Assembly (NCBI GenBank): GCA_022839045.1
Contig: JALHDI010000003.1
Location: 1 to 59,250, forward strand
Reading direction: 5' to 3'
DNA length: 59,250 bases
Source: Sporomusaceae bacterium
Lineage (GTDB): Bacteria > Bacillota_C > Negativicutes > Sporomusales_B > UBA7701
Below are positions 50,367 to 59,250 of this stretch, one piece after another. Made by a program: the position numbers and the translations under genes. The notes under the pieces are model-generated. The model had not been told where the DNA came from and did no database searches. It worked only from the letters and a program-made list of their open reading frames with translations. Each line of letters opens with the position of its first letter. The stretch's first letter is position 1.

Positions 50367-50393
50367 AAAACCCGGCCAATACGACCGGGTTTT
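50367..50393 (-). terminator. Terminator of reverse rubrerythrin (CCCGGCC family)
   Basis: AAAACCCGG...CCGGGTTTT; on the minus strand followed by ATATTT. It lies about 15 bases past the gene. Confidence 0.7.
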
Positions 50394-50406
50394 GTTATCG
50401 AACGGG

Positions 50407-50955
50407 TTATTTGCCGAAGTGGCGGGCAAGGAGGCCTTTGAAGGCCGCACCGTGACGGGCTTCGTCCTTGCACATTTCGTGGACGGTGTCGTGGATGGCG
50501 TCGAGACCGAGTTCTTTCGCCCGTTTGGCGATGGCCAGCTTGCCCTGGCAGGCGCCATACTCGGCTTCGACTCTCATCTGGAGATTTTTCTCGGTGGAGG
50601 GGCAGACGACCTCGCCGAGCAGTTCGGCGAACTTGGCGGCGTGCTCCGCTTCTTCGAAAGCGATTCTTTTATATGCTTCGGCGACTTCCGGGTAGCCTTC
50701 GCGGTCGGCCTGGCGGCTCATGGCGAGATACATGCCGACTTCGGTGCATTCGCCCATGAAGTTCATTTTGAGGCCTTCGATTATCTCGGCGTCGACACCG
50801 CTGGCTACGCCGATCCGGTGCTCGTCGGCCCATTTGAACTCGCCCGCGGCCTGTTCGATGAATTTCGCGGCCGGCGCTTTACACTGCGGACAGCTCTCAG
50901 GGGCGGCGGCGCCTTCGTGGACATAGCCGCAGATGGTGCATACGAAATTTTTCAT
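50407..50955 (-). CDS. Reverse rubrerythrin
   Basis: A 182-residue peroxide-reducing protein with the domain order rubredoxin first ([10 protein letters not shown]...CPQCK, residues 6-26) and then the diiron four-helix bundle, with ligands in [28 protein letters not shown] and [11 protein letters not shown]. It detoxifies H2O2 in anaerobes with NADH-linked electron donors. ATG follows AAGGGGGATTCCG. Confidence 0.93.
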   Translation of the reverse strand: MKNFVCTICGYVHEGAAAPESCPQCKAPAAKFIEQAAGEFKWADEHRIGVASGVDAEIIEGLKMNFMGECTEVGMYLAMSRQADREGYPEVAEAYKRIAFEEAEHAAKFAELLGEVVCPSTEKNLQMRVEAEYGACQGKLAIAKRAKELGLDAIHDTVHEMCKDEARHGAAFKGLLARHFGK

Positions 50956-51159
50956 CGGAATCCCCCTTTGGATAATTATTGTTTATTAATAATTTATATT
51001 AATATTTTAGCACACTTTGCTTATCTTGGCAAGACTTGCGGGGGAAAAATTCGTTTTCGGCCGGGACGCTCCTCCGGTCCGGGCGGACCTGGGGGGGGAA
51101 AGACAAAACCCGCGCGGCACGGCGGGTCGGCGATTATCCCTGGCGGGGCGAGGCCGCGG

Positions 51160-51348
51160 TCAGTTGGCGGTGTCCTCGTAGTCGTTGAAGTCTTTGGGGG
51201 CGTTGCTGCTTTCGGCGACCAGCCGGCCGGCCGTCTTGCAGCGGGGACATTCGCCGAAGTCGTCTTCCAGGATCAGGCCTGTTTCGGTTTTGAATTTGGC
51301 GCCGCATTGCGGGCACACGTAGAACATCCAATAGGCTCCCCAGGTCAT
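51160..51348 (-). CDS. Small zinc-ribbon protein
   Basis: A 62-residue protein with two Cys pairs, YVCPQCGAKF (residues 10-19) and GECPRCKTAG (33-42), forming one zinc ribbon, and an acidic tail. ATG follows AAGGAGGTGCCCCCC-T. It is a stand-alone gene; the role is unknown. Confidence 0.7.
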   Translation of the reverse strand: MTWGAYWMFYVCPQCGAKFKTETGLILEDDFGECPRCKTAGRLVAESSNAPKDFNDYEDTAN

Positions 51349-51517
51349 AGGGGGGCACCTCCTTTTGCCGTCGGTTTAATTATACGCTATCTTTGCCGGA
51401 GAGCAAAACGGGGGGGAGGGCGCGTCGGGTAGTGGGCTTTCGCGGCAAAGAGTGGTAATATTATATTGTCGGGTTAGACAGGCAAGATCGGAATATGGTT
51501 TCAGGAGAGGTGTGGGT

Positions 51518-52690
<1,173 letters not shown>

Positions 52691-52705
52691 TTTTTGGAGG
52701 ACCCG

Positions 52706-52735
52706 AAAACCCGCGTTTGCGCGGGTTTTTTGTTT
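52706..52735 (+). terminator. Terminator after the amidohydrolase
   Basis: AAAACCCGCG-TTT-GCGCGGGTTTT followed by TTGTTTTT. Confidence 0.85.
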
Positions 52736-52767
52736 TTGAGGCCGACAGGTGAGGAAAAAATCGGCGC

Positions 52768-52822
52768 TTGAGTTGCTAACAATTCAATGATATAATAATT
52801 GCTAACAATTCAACGATATAAT
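52768..52822 (+). promoter_or_regulatory. Promoter with tandemly duplicated operator before the osmoprotectant transporter
   Basis: TTGCTAACAATTCAATGATATAAT (52773-52796) is repeated with one change at 52799-52822, period 26. The first copy forms a full promoter: TTGAGT (52768-52773), 17-base spacer, TATAAT (52791-52796). Each repeat includes the inverted repeat TTG-CTAA-CAA, in copy 2 extended to AATTG-CTAA-CAATT, placed between -35 and -10. A MarR-type (GbsR/OpuAR-like) repressor is a reasonable guess. Confidence 0.65.
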
Positions 52823-52866
52823 ATGGGTTGTCAGTAATTTATTACCAAACAGAAGGGAGGGACGCT

Positions 52867-54024
52867 ATGATTCGTTTCGAGTCGGTTACTAAGACGTACG
52901 ATAACGGTTATAAGGCGCTGGACGAGATCAGCCTGACCGTGAAGCGCGGCGAGCTGCTGGCGATAATCGGCCCTAGCGGCTGCGGCAAAACCACGACGAT
53001 GAAGATGATAAACCGCCTGGTGGAGCCGACGCAGGGCCGAATTTTTATTCATGACAAGGATATCAGTTCCTTTGATCCGGTGGAGCTGCGCCGCAATATC
53101 GGTTATGTAATCCAGAGCATCGGCCTGCTGCCGCATATGACGATCGCCGATAATGTGGCATTGGTTCCCAAGCTGAAGCGCTGGGACAAAGAAAGGTATA
53201 TGGGGCGGGTCGCCGAGCTGCTGCGGATGGTTCATCTCGACCCTGACGTGTACGGCAGCCGCTACCCCAACGAATTGAGCGGCGGCCAGCAGCAGCGCAT
53301 CGGCGTGATCAGGGCGCTGGCCGCCGACCCGGAGATAATTCTGATGGATGAGCCGTTCAGCGCGCTCGACCCGATCAGCCGCGAGCAACTGCAGGACGAA
53401 CTGGTGCAGTTGCAGGAGACGGTAAGGAAGACGATCGTGTTCGTGACCCACGATATCGATGAGGCGATCAAGATCGCCGACCGGATCTGCATCATGAAGG
53501 ATGGCCGGATCGTGCAGATCGCCGCCCCGGAGCAGATGCTGCGCCATCCGGCCGACGATTTCGTGCGGGGCTTCATCGGCGAGGACCGGCTGCAGCGCCC
53601 GGAGACGCTGCCGGCGATCAGGGACGTGATGGTGAAGCCGGTGACGGCCAGACCGAACCGGGGCCTGGCGGAAGCGATCCTGCAGATGCGCAAGCAACGG
53701 GTGGATACGCTGTTGGTGGTGGATAACGACAATACTCTTCTGGGCAAGGTGAGCGTGTGGGATATCCATAGCCATTACCAGGATGAGCATCTGACGCTGC
53801 AGGATATGCTGCGGACGGACGTGGCGCGGGTGAACGCCGGCCGGCCGCTGGCCGAGGCGGTGCAGATCATCAGCCGGGAGGGCATCGCTTATCTGCCGGT
53901 GGTCGGCGACGGCAACGAGCTGCTCGGCGTGATAACGCGGGCCAGCCTGGTGGACGTGATGGCCGAACAGTGCGGCGAGGAGAAGACGGCGGCCGTCCAG
54001 GAAGGAGGGATGACGGCATGCTGA
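52867..54024 (+). CDS. opuBA: Osmoprotectant (glycine betaine/carnitine/choline) ABC transporter ATP-binding protein with CBS domains
   Basis: A 385-residue ATPase. Walker A IIGPSGCGKTTTMKMINRL near residue 35, Q-loop GYVIQSIGLLPH, signature NELSGGQQQRIGVIRALAADP near 138, Walker B IILMDEPFSALDP near 160 and H-loop FVTHDIDEA near 195. Residues 250-370 contain two CBS motifs (RVDTLLVVDNDNTLLGKVSV, IAYLPVVGDGNELLGVITRASL) that often sense ionic strength in this family. ATG follows GAAGGGAGGG. The stop overlaps the permease start. Confidence 0.92.
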   Translation: MIRFESVTKTYDNGYKALDEISLTVKRGELLAIIGPSGCGKTTTMKMINRLVEPTQGRIFIHDKDISSFDPVELRRNIGYVIQSIGLLPHMTIADNVALVPKLKRWDKERYMGRVAELLRMVHLDPDVYGSRYPNELSGGQQQRIGVIRALAADPEIILMDEPFSALDPISREQLQDELVQLQETVRKTIVFVTHDIDEAIKIADRICIMKDGRIVQIAAPEQMLRHPADDFVRGFIGEDRLQRPETLPAIRDVMVKPVTARPNRGLAEAILQMRKQRVDTLLVVDNDNTLLGKVSVWDIHSHYQDEHLTLQDMLRTDVARVNAGRPLAEAVQIISREGIAYLPVVGDGNELLGVITRASLVDVMAEQCGEEKTAAVQEGGMTAC

Positions 54025-54659
54025 ACCAGTTGATTGTGCTGTTCCAGAACCGCTGGCCGGATATCGCGGCCGCATCATGGGAGCATTTGGAGCTTACTTT
54101 TGTTTCGCTTATCCTGGCCAATCTGATCGCCGTGCCGGTGGGCATCCTGCTGACGCGTTACCGCCAGCTGGCCGAACCGGTGATCGGGGTGGCTGCCGTC
54201 TTTCAGACGGTGCCCAGCCTGGCGCTGCTGGGGTTCATGATCCCGCTGTTCGGGATCGGCACGCTGCCGGCGATCATCGCGCTGACGATTTACGGCCTGC
54301 TGCCCATTCTCCGCAATACTTACACCGGCATCCTCGGCGTTGCGCCGGCGGCGGTGGAGGCGGGCGTGGGCATGGGCATGACTTCCCGCCAGGTGCTGCT
54401 GATGGTTGAGCTGCCGCTGGCGCTGCCGGTGATTATGGCCGGCATCAGGACGGCGACGGTGCTGATCGTGGGCGTGGCGACGCTGGCGGCGCTGATCGGG
54501 GCGGGCGGACTGGGCGACCTGATTTTCCGCGGCATTTCGATGGCCAACTCGCCGCTGATTTTGGCGGGCGCCCTGCCGGCCGCGCTGATGGCGATCCTGT
54601 TCGATTATTTGCTGAAGCGACTGGAGGTGATGGCTCAGCCCAGGGGGACGCGCAGATAA
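54018..54659 (+). CDS. opuBB: Osmoprotectant ABC transporter permease
   Basis: A 213-residue inner-membrane permease with about six helices and the EAA loop AAVEAGVGMGMTSRQVLLMVELPLALP near residue 115. ATG overlaps the ATPase stop (ATGCTGA), a coupling typical of this operon. QTVPSLALLGFMIPLFGIG near 60 is a family signature. Some related systems have two permeases; only one is present here, so it should act as a homodimer. Confidence 0.9.
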   Translation: MLNQLIVLFQNRWPDIAAASWEHLELTFVSLILANLIAVPVGILLTRYRQLAEPVIGVAAVFQTVPSLALLGFMIPLFGIGTLPAIIALTIYGLLPILRNTYTGILGVAPAAVEAGVGMGMTSRQVLLMVELPLALPVIMAGIRTATVLIVGVATLAALIGAGGLGDLIFRGISMANSPLILAGALPAALMAILFDYLLKRLEVMAQPRGTRR

Positions 54660-54683
54660 AAATTTATTTCGGGAGGTTAATGG

Positions 54684-55580
54684 ATGAGAAAAAAACTGGC
54701 GATTGTTTTGCTGATTGTTTTCACCGCGGCGGCGCTGGCCGGCTGCAGCCTGCTGGGCGGCAAGGGCGACCGCGTCGTTATCGGCGGCAAGAATTTCACC
54801 GAGCAAGATGTTCTGGTTTATTTGATGAAGTATACTATCGAGGATAAGACGAAGGTCCAGGTGGACACCAAGCCTTTCCTGGGAGGCACGAGCATCGTCG
54901 CGCAGGCGCTCGATCGCGGCGACATCGACATTTACGCAGAATACACCGGCACGGCACTGATCAATCTGCTCGGAGAACCGCTGATCAACGACCCGCAAGC
55001 CGTCTATGATAAGGTGAAGAAGATCTATGCGGAGAAGAAGGGGCTGGTGTGGCTGCAGCCGTTCGGCTTCAACAACACGTACACGCTGACGATGCGGGCC
55101 GACCACGCGAAGAGCCTGGGGATCGAGACGATCTCCGACCTGGCGGCGAAGGCCCCCAGCCTGATGCTGGGCTGCACCCAGGAGTTTCTGGAGCGCCCCG
55201 ACGGCCTGAAGGGGCTGGAGAAGATGTACGGCTTCCATTTCAAGGCTACCAGCGGCATGGACCCGGGGCTTACTTACGCGGCGGCCCGCGACAAGAAGGT
55301 GGATGTTATCGACGGGTTCGCCACCGACGGCCGCATCCCGGCGTTCAACCTGAAGGTGCTGAGGGACGATAAGCAGTACTTCCCGCCGTACTTCGCGGCG
55401 CCGGTGGTGCGGGCCGATGTTCTGAAGAAGCACCCCGAGATCGGCGAGGCCCTGAATCTGCTGGCAGGAAAGCTGAACGACCAGGAGATGGCGAAGCTGA
55501 ACGCCCAGGTGGATCTTGATAAGAAAGATCCGAAGGATGTGGCCCGCGCGTGGCTGAAAGCCCAGGGGATAATAAAATAG
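54684..55580 (+). CDS. opuBC: Osmoprotectant ABC transporter substrate-binding lipoprotein
   Basis: A 298-residue receptor with a lipoprotein signal ending AALAGC (Cys near residue 21). VIGGKNFTEQDVLVYLMKYTIE near 33, RGDIDIYAEYTGTALINLLG near 80 and VDVIDGFATDGRIPAFNLKVLRDD near 210 are OpuBC/OsmX-type features; betaine or choline would bind in the cleft. GGGAGG lies upstream of the ATG. It is the last gene of the operon. Confidence 0.9.
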   Translation: MRKKLAIVLLIVFTAAALAGCSLLGGKGDRVVIGGKNFTEQDVLVYLMKYTIEDKTKVQVDTKPFLGGTSIVAQALDRGDIDIYAEYTGTALINLLGEPLINDPQAVYDKVKKIYAEKKGLVWLQPFGFNNTYTLTMRADHAKSLGIETISDLAAKAPSLMLGCTQEFLERPDGLKGLEKMYGFHFKATSGMDPGLTYAAARDKKVDVIDGFATDGRIPAFNLKVLRDDKQYFPPYFAAPVVRADVLKKHPEIGEALNLLAGKLNDQEMAKLNAQVDLDKKDPKDVARAWLKAQGIIK

Positions 55581-55591
55581 CGGCGAAACGG

Positions 55592-55617
55592 AAGAGCACC
55601 GGCAACGGTGCTCTTTG
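55592..55617 (+). terminator. Terminator of the osmoprotectant operon (GAGCACCG family)
   Basis: AAGAGCACCG-GCAA-CGGTGCTCTT followed by TGCG; 15 bases past the stop. The same stem sequence as at 34568 and 57832. Confidence 0.7.
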
Positions 55618-55639
55618 CGCGTACTGCGGCGATACGCCG

Positions 55640-57754
55640 TTACCGGATGAGGTTTTTCCGGTGCTTGCATATTGTCGCTTTGATGGCGGCATAGTCTACC
55701 GCATCAGGCAGAGCTTCTTTCAGCGGCTTTAGTTTGGCTATCCCCAGTTCGTCGATTTTGGCAAGAATCAGCGCCTCATAGCGGGCAGGGATCAGCGCCG
55801 ACCAGTCGATTTCGTAGCCTTCGAGGCTGCAGCGCATCAGGTGGTCTTGGACGGTCAGCAGCGTCAGCTTGCGCTGCGCGGCGATTGCGGCCAGCGATTG
55901 TCCGGCCTGGTACAAGCCCAGTGTGACTACATGGCTGGGAACGTCGGCGGCCGGAGCCGCCGGCACGGGCCGGGGCGGCTGATTATGCTCGGCGCTGTAT
56001 TGCCGGATGACCCGCAGAAAGTCGTCGCCGTAGCGTTCCAGTTTGCTTTCGCCGACTCCTTTGACCGACCGCAGGGCTTGCCGGTCGGTCGGGCAATATC
56101 GGCACATCTCTTTGAGCGTGCTGTCGGCGAATACTACATAGGGCGGCACGCCCAGCCTGTCGGCGATGGATTTGCGCACCGCCCGCAGCAGTTCGAACAG
56201 CGCATTGTCCTGCGCCGTTGCCTGCGGTTTTCCGGCGGTTTTCTGCCATACTTTCGCTTCGTTTTTTAAGACCGCAAGGCCTTCGCCGGTCAGTTTGACC
56301 ACCGGGTACTCGCTGTCGGTGAGGCGGAGATAGCCGGTGGCAATGAGGCGGTTGATCATGTCTTTGAGTTCCTGCAGCGGGTATTCCTTGAGCAGGCCGT
56401 AGACGGACAGCGTATCGACGCCCAGTTGACGAATTTTTTTGTTTTTGGCCCCTTTCAACACATCGGCGATCAGGCCGATGCCATAACGCTCTTTGAGGCG
56501 CACAATGCACGACAGTATTTTTTGCGCTTCGACGGTTATGTCGGTCAGCTCGGTGCGGTCGTTGCAGTTGCTGCAGTTGCCGCACTCGCCGGCGGGCGGC
56601 GCTTCGCCGAAGTAGGCCAGGATATAGCTCCGGAGGCAGGCGGGGGTGTGGCAATAGTCGACCATGGCTTTCAGTTTGGCGAATTCGCCGGCTTTACGCT
56701 CGCTGTCGAGCACCGTCTGGTCGATGAGGAATTTTTGCAGTTGGACGTCCTGGGCGCCGAACAGCAGGATGCACTCGCCGGGTTCGCCGTCGCGGCCGGC
56801 CCTGCCGGCTTCCTGGTAGTAAGATTCCATGTTTTTCGGCATGTTGTAGTGGATGACATAGCGGACGTCGGGTTTGTCGATGCCCATGCCGAAGGCATTT
56901 GTGGCTACCATTACGCTTATGTCGTCGCGGATGAAGGCCTCCTGGCTTGTCCTGCGCTCGTCGTCGCCCAGTCCGGCGTGGTATTTGCCGACCGGCCGGC
57001 CGGTTTTGCGCAAGGCGGCATACAGGTTGTCGACTTCTTTGCGGGTGGCGGCGTAGATTATGCCCGCTTTGTCCTTGTTGGCGGCCACGTATCTGAGGAC
57101 AAAGTCTTTTTTGTTTTCGCCGCGGCTGACGGTGAACGACAGGTTGGCGCGGTCGACGCCGGTGTAGTAGGTGGCCGGCTTTTGCAGCGCCAAGAGCGCG
57201 ATGATGTCCTGCTTGACGTTGTCGGTGGCGGTGGCGGTGAAGGCGCCGACTACCGGGCGGTTAGGGAGCCGGTCGATGAACGGCCCGATGGCCCGGTAGC
57301 TGGGGCGGAAGTCGTGACCCCACTGGGAGACGCAATGGGCTTCGTCGATGGCGAGGAGCGATATCGCCAGGTCCTGGACAGCCGCCTGGAAGTATTCCGA
57401 TTCCAGGCGTTCGGGGGCGACGTACAGCAGCTTGTAGCGGCCGGCCCTGGCGTTGTTGAGCCGTCCGTTGACTTCGGCGCCGGTGAGCGAGCTGTTGATG
57501 TAGGCTGCGGGAATACCGATCTCGCGGAGGGCGTCGATCTGGTCTTTCATGAGGGAAATAAGCGGCGAGATAACGAGGGCGGTGCCTGGCAGCAGCAGCG
57601 CCGGCAGCTGGTAGCACAGCGACTTCCCGGCGCCGGTCGGCATGACGGCCAGGGTGTCGGTGCCGGTTATCAGGCTGGTGATTATTTCGGCCTGGCCGGG
57701 ACGGAAATCGGCGTAGCCGTAGTATTGTTGCAATAATTCGCGGGCCTTTTGCAC
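55640..57754 (-). CDS. recQ: ATP-dependent DNA helicase RecQ
   Basis: A 704-residue 3'-5' helicase. RPGQAEII and PTGAGKSLCYQLPALL (Walker A, near residue 38), the DEAH box in AIDEAHCVSQWGHDFRPSY near 135, TNAFGMGIDKPDVR near 285 and YYQEAGRAGRDGEPG (motif VI) near 313. A zinc site with C...CGNCSNC lies near 375, an RQC winged helix at about 400-490, an HRDC domain at about 510-590, and a C-terminal HTH_40-type domain at about 610-700 (TLGLYQAGQSLAAIAAQRKL). Start is GTG with a distant GAGGAG. Works in recombination and fork repair. Confidence 0.95.
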   Translation of the reverse strand: MQKARELLQQYYGYADFRPGQAEIITSLITGTDTLAVMPTGAGKSLCYQLPALLLPGTALVISPLISLMKDQIDALREIGIPAAYINSSLTGAEVNGRLNNARAGRYKLLYVAPERLESEYFQAAVQDLAISLLAIDEAHCVSQWGHDFRPSYRAIGPFIDRLPNRPVVGAFTATATDNVKQDIIALLALQKPATYYTGVDRANLSFTVSRGENKKDFVLRYVAANKDKAGIIYAATRKEVDNLYAALRKTGRPVGKYHAGLGDDERRTSQEAFIRDDISVMVATNAFGMGIDKPDVRYVIHYNMPKNMESYYQEAGRAGRDGEPGECILLFGAQDVQLQKFLIDQTVLDSERKAGEFAKLKAMVDYCHTPACLRSYILAYFGEAPPAGECGNCSNCNDRTELTDITVEAQKILSCIVRLKERYGIGLIADVLKGAKNKKIRQLGVDTLSVYGLLKEYPLQELKDMINRLIATGYLRLTDSEYPVVKLTGEGLAVLKNEAKVWQKTAGKPQATAQDNALFELLRAVRKSIADRLGVPPYVVFADSTLKEMCRYCPTDRQALRSVKGVGESKLERYGDDFLRVIRQYSAEHNQPPRPVPAAPAADVPSHVVTLGLYQAGQSLAAIAAQRKLTLLTVQDHLMRCSLEGYEIDWSALIPARYEALILAKIDELGIAKLKPLKEALPDAVDYAAIKATICKHRKNLIR

Positions 57755-57831
57755 GGTGCTTTATTCTCCTCTGGTTTTTTCAGGGTTGCTTTTATTATAA
57801 CATTACCGCGGGATGATTGCCCGCAAAGGAG

Positions 57832-57856
57832 AAAGAGCACCATACGGTGCTCTTTT
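57832..57856. terminator. Bidirectional terminator (GAGCACC family)
   Basis: AAAGAGCACC-ATAC-GGTGCTCTTTT; T-run on the plus side, TTTCTCC on the minus side. It lies between recQ and the palindromic repeat, downstream of glnS on the minus strand. Confidence 0.65.
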
Positions 57857-57885
57857 CTGTTTGCGGTATGCCGGGGCTAAGATAA

Positions 57886-57996
57886 AAAGCTCCAGATGCA
57901 AGGCGCTCTGAGGAGCAAGTGCGCCGTTCTCGGTGCTTTAGCACCTTAGAACGGCGGCCTGTCCTTTACGGGTACGCCGCAGATGGACTTTTTAGC
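57886..57996. repeat. Full palindromic intergenic repeat, copy 2
   Basis: Begins AAAAGCTCCAGATGCAAGGCG-type sequence (57886-57906) and ends ACGCCGCAGATGGACTTTTT (57974-57993), making imperfect inverted ends. The core is CGCCGTTCT-C-GGTGC-TTTA-GCACC-TT-AGAACGGCG. Between the arms, AGGAGCAAGTGCGCC and GCGGCCTGTCCTTTACGGGT match copy 1 and element 2. It lies in the gap between recQ and glnS. Confidence 0.75.
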
Positions 57997-58010
57997 CAGA
58001 CCCCATTGTT

Positions 58011-59250
58011 TTACTTCTGAAGTTTGGCCCAGGAGTCCTTGAGGCCGACGATGCGGTTGAAGACGGGCTTGCCGTCGCGCGAGTCCGGGTCGGCGTGGAA
58101 GTAGCCGTGGCGGATGAATTGGAAGCGGTCGCCGCTTTGGGCCGCGCCGAGGGCGGGCTCGACGAAGGCGGCGAGGGTGACGAGGGAGCCGGGGTTGGCA
58201 CGGCTGAGGAAGTCTTCGTCGCCGGCTTCGGGGTCTTCGAGGGGGAAGAGGTGGTCGTAGAGGCGGACTTCGGCGGGCACGGCGCCGGCGGCCGAGACCC
58301 AGTGGATGGTGCCCTTGACTTTGCGGGTGCTGCCCGAGCCGCTCTTGGTTTCGGGGTCGTAGGTGCAGCGGAGCTCGACGATGTTGCCTTGGTCGTCTTT
58401 GACGACTTCCTCGCATTTGATGATGTAGGCGTTCTTGAGGCGGACTTCGCCGCCGGGGGTGAGGCGGAAGTATTTGGGCGGCGGGTTTTCCATGAAGTCG
58501 TCCTGTTCGATGTAGAGGACGCGGCCGAAGGGCATGGCGCGCGCGCCGAGGGCTTCGTTGTCGGGGTTGTTCTCGGCGGGGAGTTCTTCGCTGCGGTCCT
58601 CGGGGTAGTTGGTAAGGACGACTTTGAGGGGGCGGAGGACGGCCATGAGGCGGGGGGCCTTGGGGCTGAGGTCCTCGCGGACGCAGTGTTCGAGGAGGGC
58701 GTAGTCGACGACGCTGTCGGCTTTGGCGACGCCGATGCGGCCGCAGAAGTCGCGGATGGCTTCGGGGGTGTAGCCGCGACGGCGCAGGCCGGAAATTGTG
58801 GGCATGCGGGGGTCGTCCCAGCCGGCGACACGGCCGTTTTCGACGAGGGCCCGCAGTTTGCGCTTGCTTATGACGGTGTAGGTGACGTTGAGGCGGGCGA
58901 ATTCGATCTGCACGGGGCGGGGCTTGAATTCGCCGAGGACGTCGAGGCACCAGTCGTACAGGGGGCGATGGGCTTCGAATTCGAGGGTGCAGATGGAGTG
59001 GGTGACGCCTTCCCAGGCGTCGGAGAGGGGGTGGGCGTAGTCGTACATGGGGTAGATGCACCACGCGTCGCCGGTGCGGTGGTGGTGGGAGCGCATGATG
59101 CGGTAGAGGACGGGGTCGCGCATGTTGAGGTTGGGGGAGGCCATGTCGATTTTGGCGCGGAGGACGCGGGCGCCGTCGGGGAATTCGCCGTTTTTCATGC
59201 GTTCGAAGAGGTCGAGGTTTTCGGCCACAGGGCGGTTCCTGTAGGGGCTT
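58011..59250 (-). CDS. glnS: Glutaminyl-tRNA synthetase, C-terminal part (gene continues beyond the window)
   Basis: The frame stays open to the window edge; upstream of an internal GTG at 59228 it reads [18 protein letters not shown], the expected GlnRS sequence, so no start lies in the window. Visible class I synthetase parts are [60 protein letters not shown] and the KMSKS-equivalent VISKRKL, followed by the anticodon-binding beta barrels ending [16 protein letters not shown]. The HIGH motif is outside. The enzyme charges tRNA-Gln directly; many Firmicutes use GatCAB instead, so its presence may reflect transfer. Confidence 0.95.
   Translation of the reverse strand, partial: SPYRNRPVAENLDLFERMKNGEFPDGARVLRAKIDMASPNLNMRDPVLYRIMRSHHHRTGDAWCIYPMYDYAHPLSDAWEGVTHSICTLEFEAHRPLYDWCLDVLGEFKPRPVQIEFARLNVTYTVISKRKLRALVENGRVAGWDDPRMPTISGLRRRGYTPEAIRDFCGRIGVAKADSVVDYALLEHCVREDLSPKAPRLMAVLRPLKVVLTNYPEDRSEELPAENNPDNEALGARAMPFGRVLYIEQDDFMENPPPKYFRLTPGGEVRLKNAYIIKCEEVVKDDQGNIVELRCTYDPETKSGSGSTRKVKGTIHWVSAAGAVPAEVRLYDHLFPLEDPEAGDEDFLSRANPGSLVTLAAFVEPALGAAQSGDRFQFIRHGYFHADPDSRDGKPVFNRIVGLKDSWAKLQK

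Noticed and set aside
54075..55670. Long minus-strand frame opposite the osmoprotectant operon
   Set aside because: Gln/His/Arg-rich antisense frame without motifs over three firmly identified genes.
59226..59250. GTG at 59228 as the start of glnS
   Set aside because: The frame is open to the edge and encodes SPYRNRPV upstream, which belongs to GlnRS; the gene is cut by the window, not truncated.

Overview
The window comes from a GC-rich, anaerobic, endospore-forming member of the Firmicutes. Spore coat genes (cotJA-cotJB-cotJC), orphan sporulation-type histidine kinases, a reverse rubrerythrin, an acetoacetyl/butyrate-type CoA pathway and a tripartite tricarboxylate transporter together suggest the Sporomusaceae (Negativicutes). 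That placement is inference from gene content; the window holds no rRNA or tRNA gene. It begins inside cotJC and ends inside glnS.

Layout. 1-5.9 kb: cotJ operon, a PspC-like protein, an FtsW/SpoVE flippase-type protein, a beta-propeller protein, a half-size EamA transporter, a DUF2935 protein and trmB. 6-9.5 kb: an orphan PAS histidine kinase, a sigma54-type activator whose GAFTGA loop is missing, and a small NrdD-like protein. 9.5-17 kb: a leader with an apparent attenuator, a PucR-type regulator, and a thiolase / CoA-transferase A+B / short-chain fatty acid transporter operon (atoB-D-A-E type), then glycerol dehydrogenase. 17-22.4 kb: a second CoA transferase, a siroheme-type Fe-S protein broken by a frameshift, a secreted alkaline phosphatase and a Tat-exported HD-domain protein. 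22.6-28 kb: one catabolic operon on the minus strand (gntR, split UxaA-type dehydratase, tctC-A-B). 28-33 kb: a duplicated-domain secreted protein, anti-sigma/ECF sigma pair, small protein, glucosaminidase, PilZ protein. 33-40 kb: LhgO-like oxidoreductase, two convergent paralogous kinases, an IS3-type remnant, arginase. 40-46 kb: a duplicated zinc-ribbon protein, two structured intergenic elements, a WG-repeat protein, and an HPP-ClC-HPP membrane protein cluster. 46-59 kb: a soluble chemotaxis-type transducer, an orphan LivK-type binding protein, a radical SAM protein, reverse rubrerythrin, an M20 amidohydrolase, a three-gene osmoprotectant ABC transporter behind a duplicated operator/promoter, recQ, and glnS.

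How the genes fit together. The ato-type operon with its PucR regulator, the second CoA transferase and the UxaA/Tct operon point to use of organic acids under anoxic conditions. Three histidine kinases without neighbouring response regulators, together with cotJ and the SpoVE-like gene, fit sporulation control.

The least ordinary content is non-coding. One palindromic intergenic repeat family shows compensatory base changes between copies. Two longer elements (about 41.2-41.65 kb and 43.0-43.37 kb) carry GGA-loop hairpins resembling CsrA binding sites. Two terminator cassettes recur across the second half of the window.
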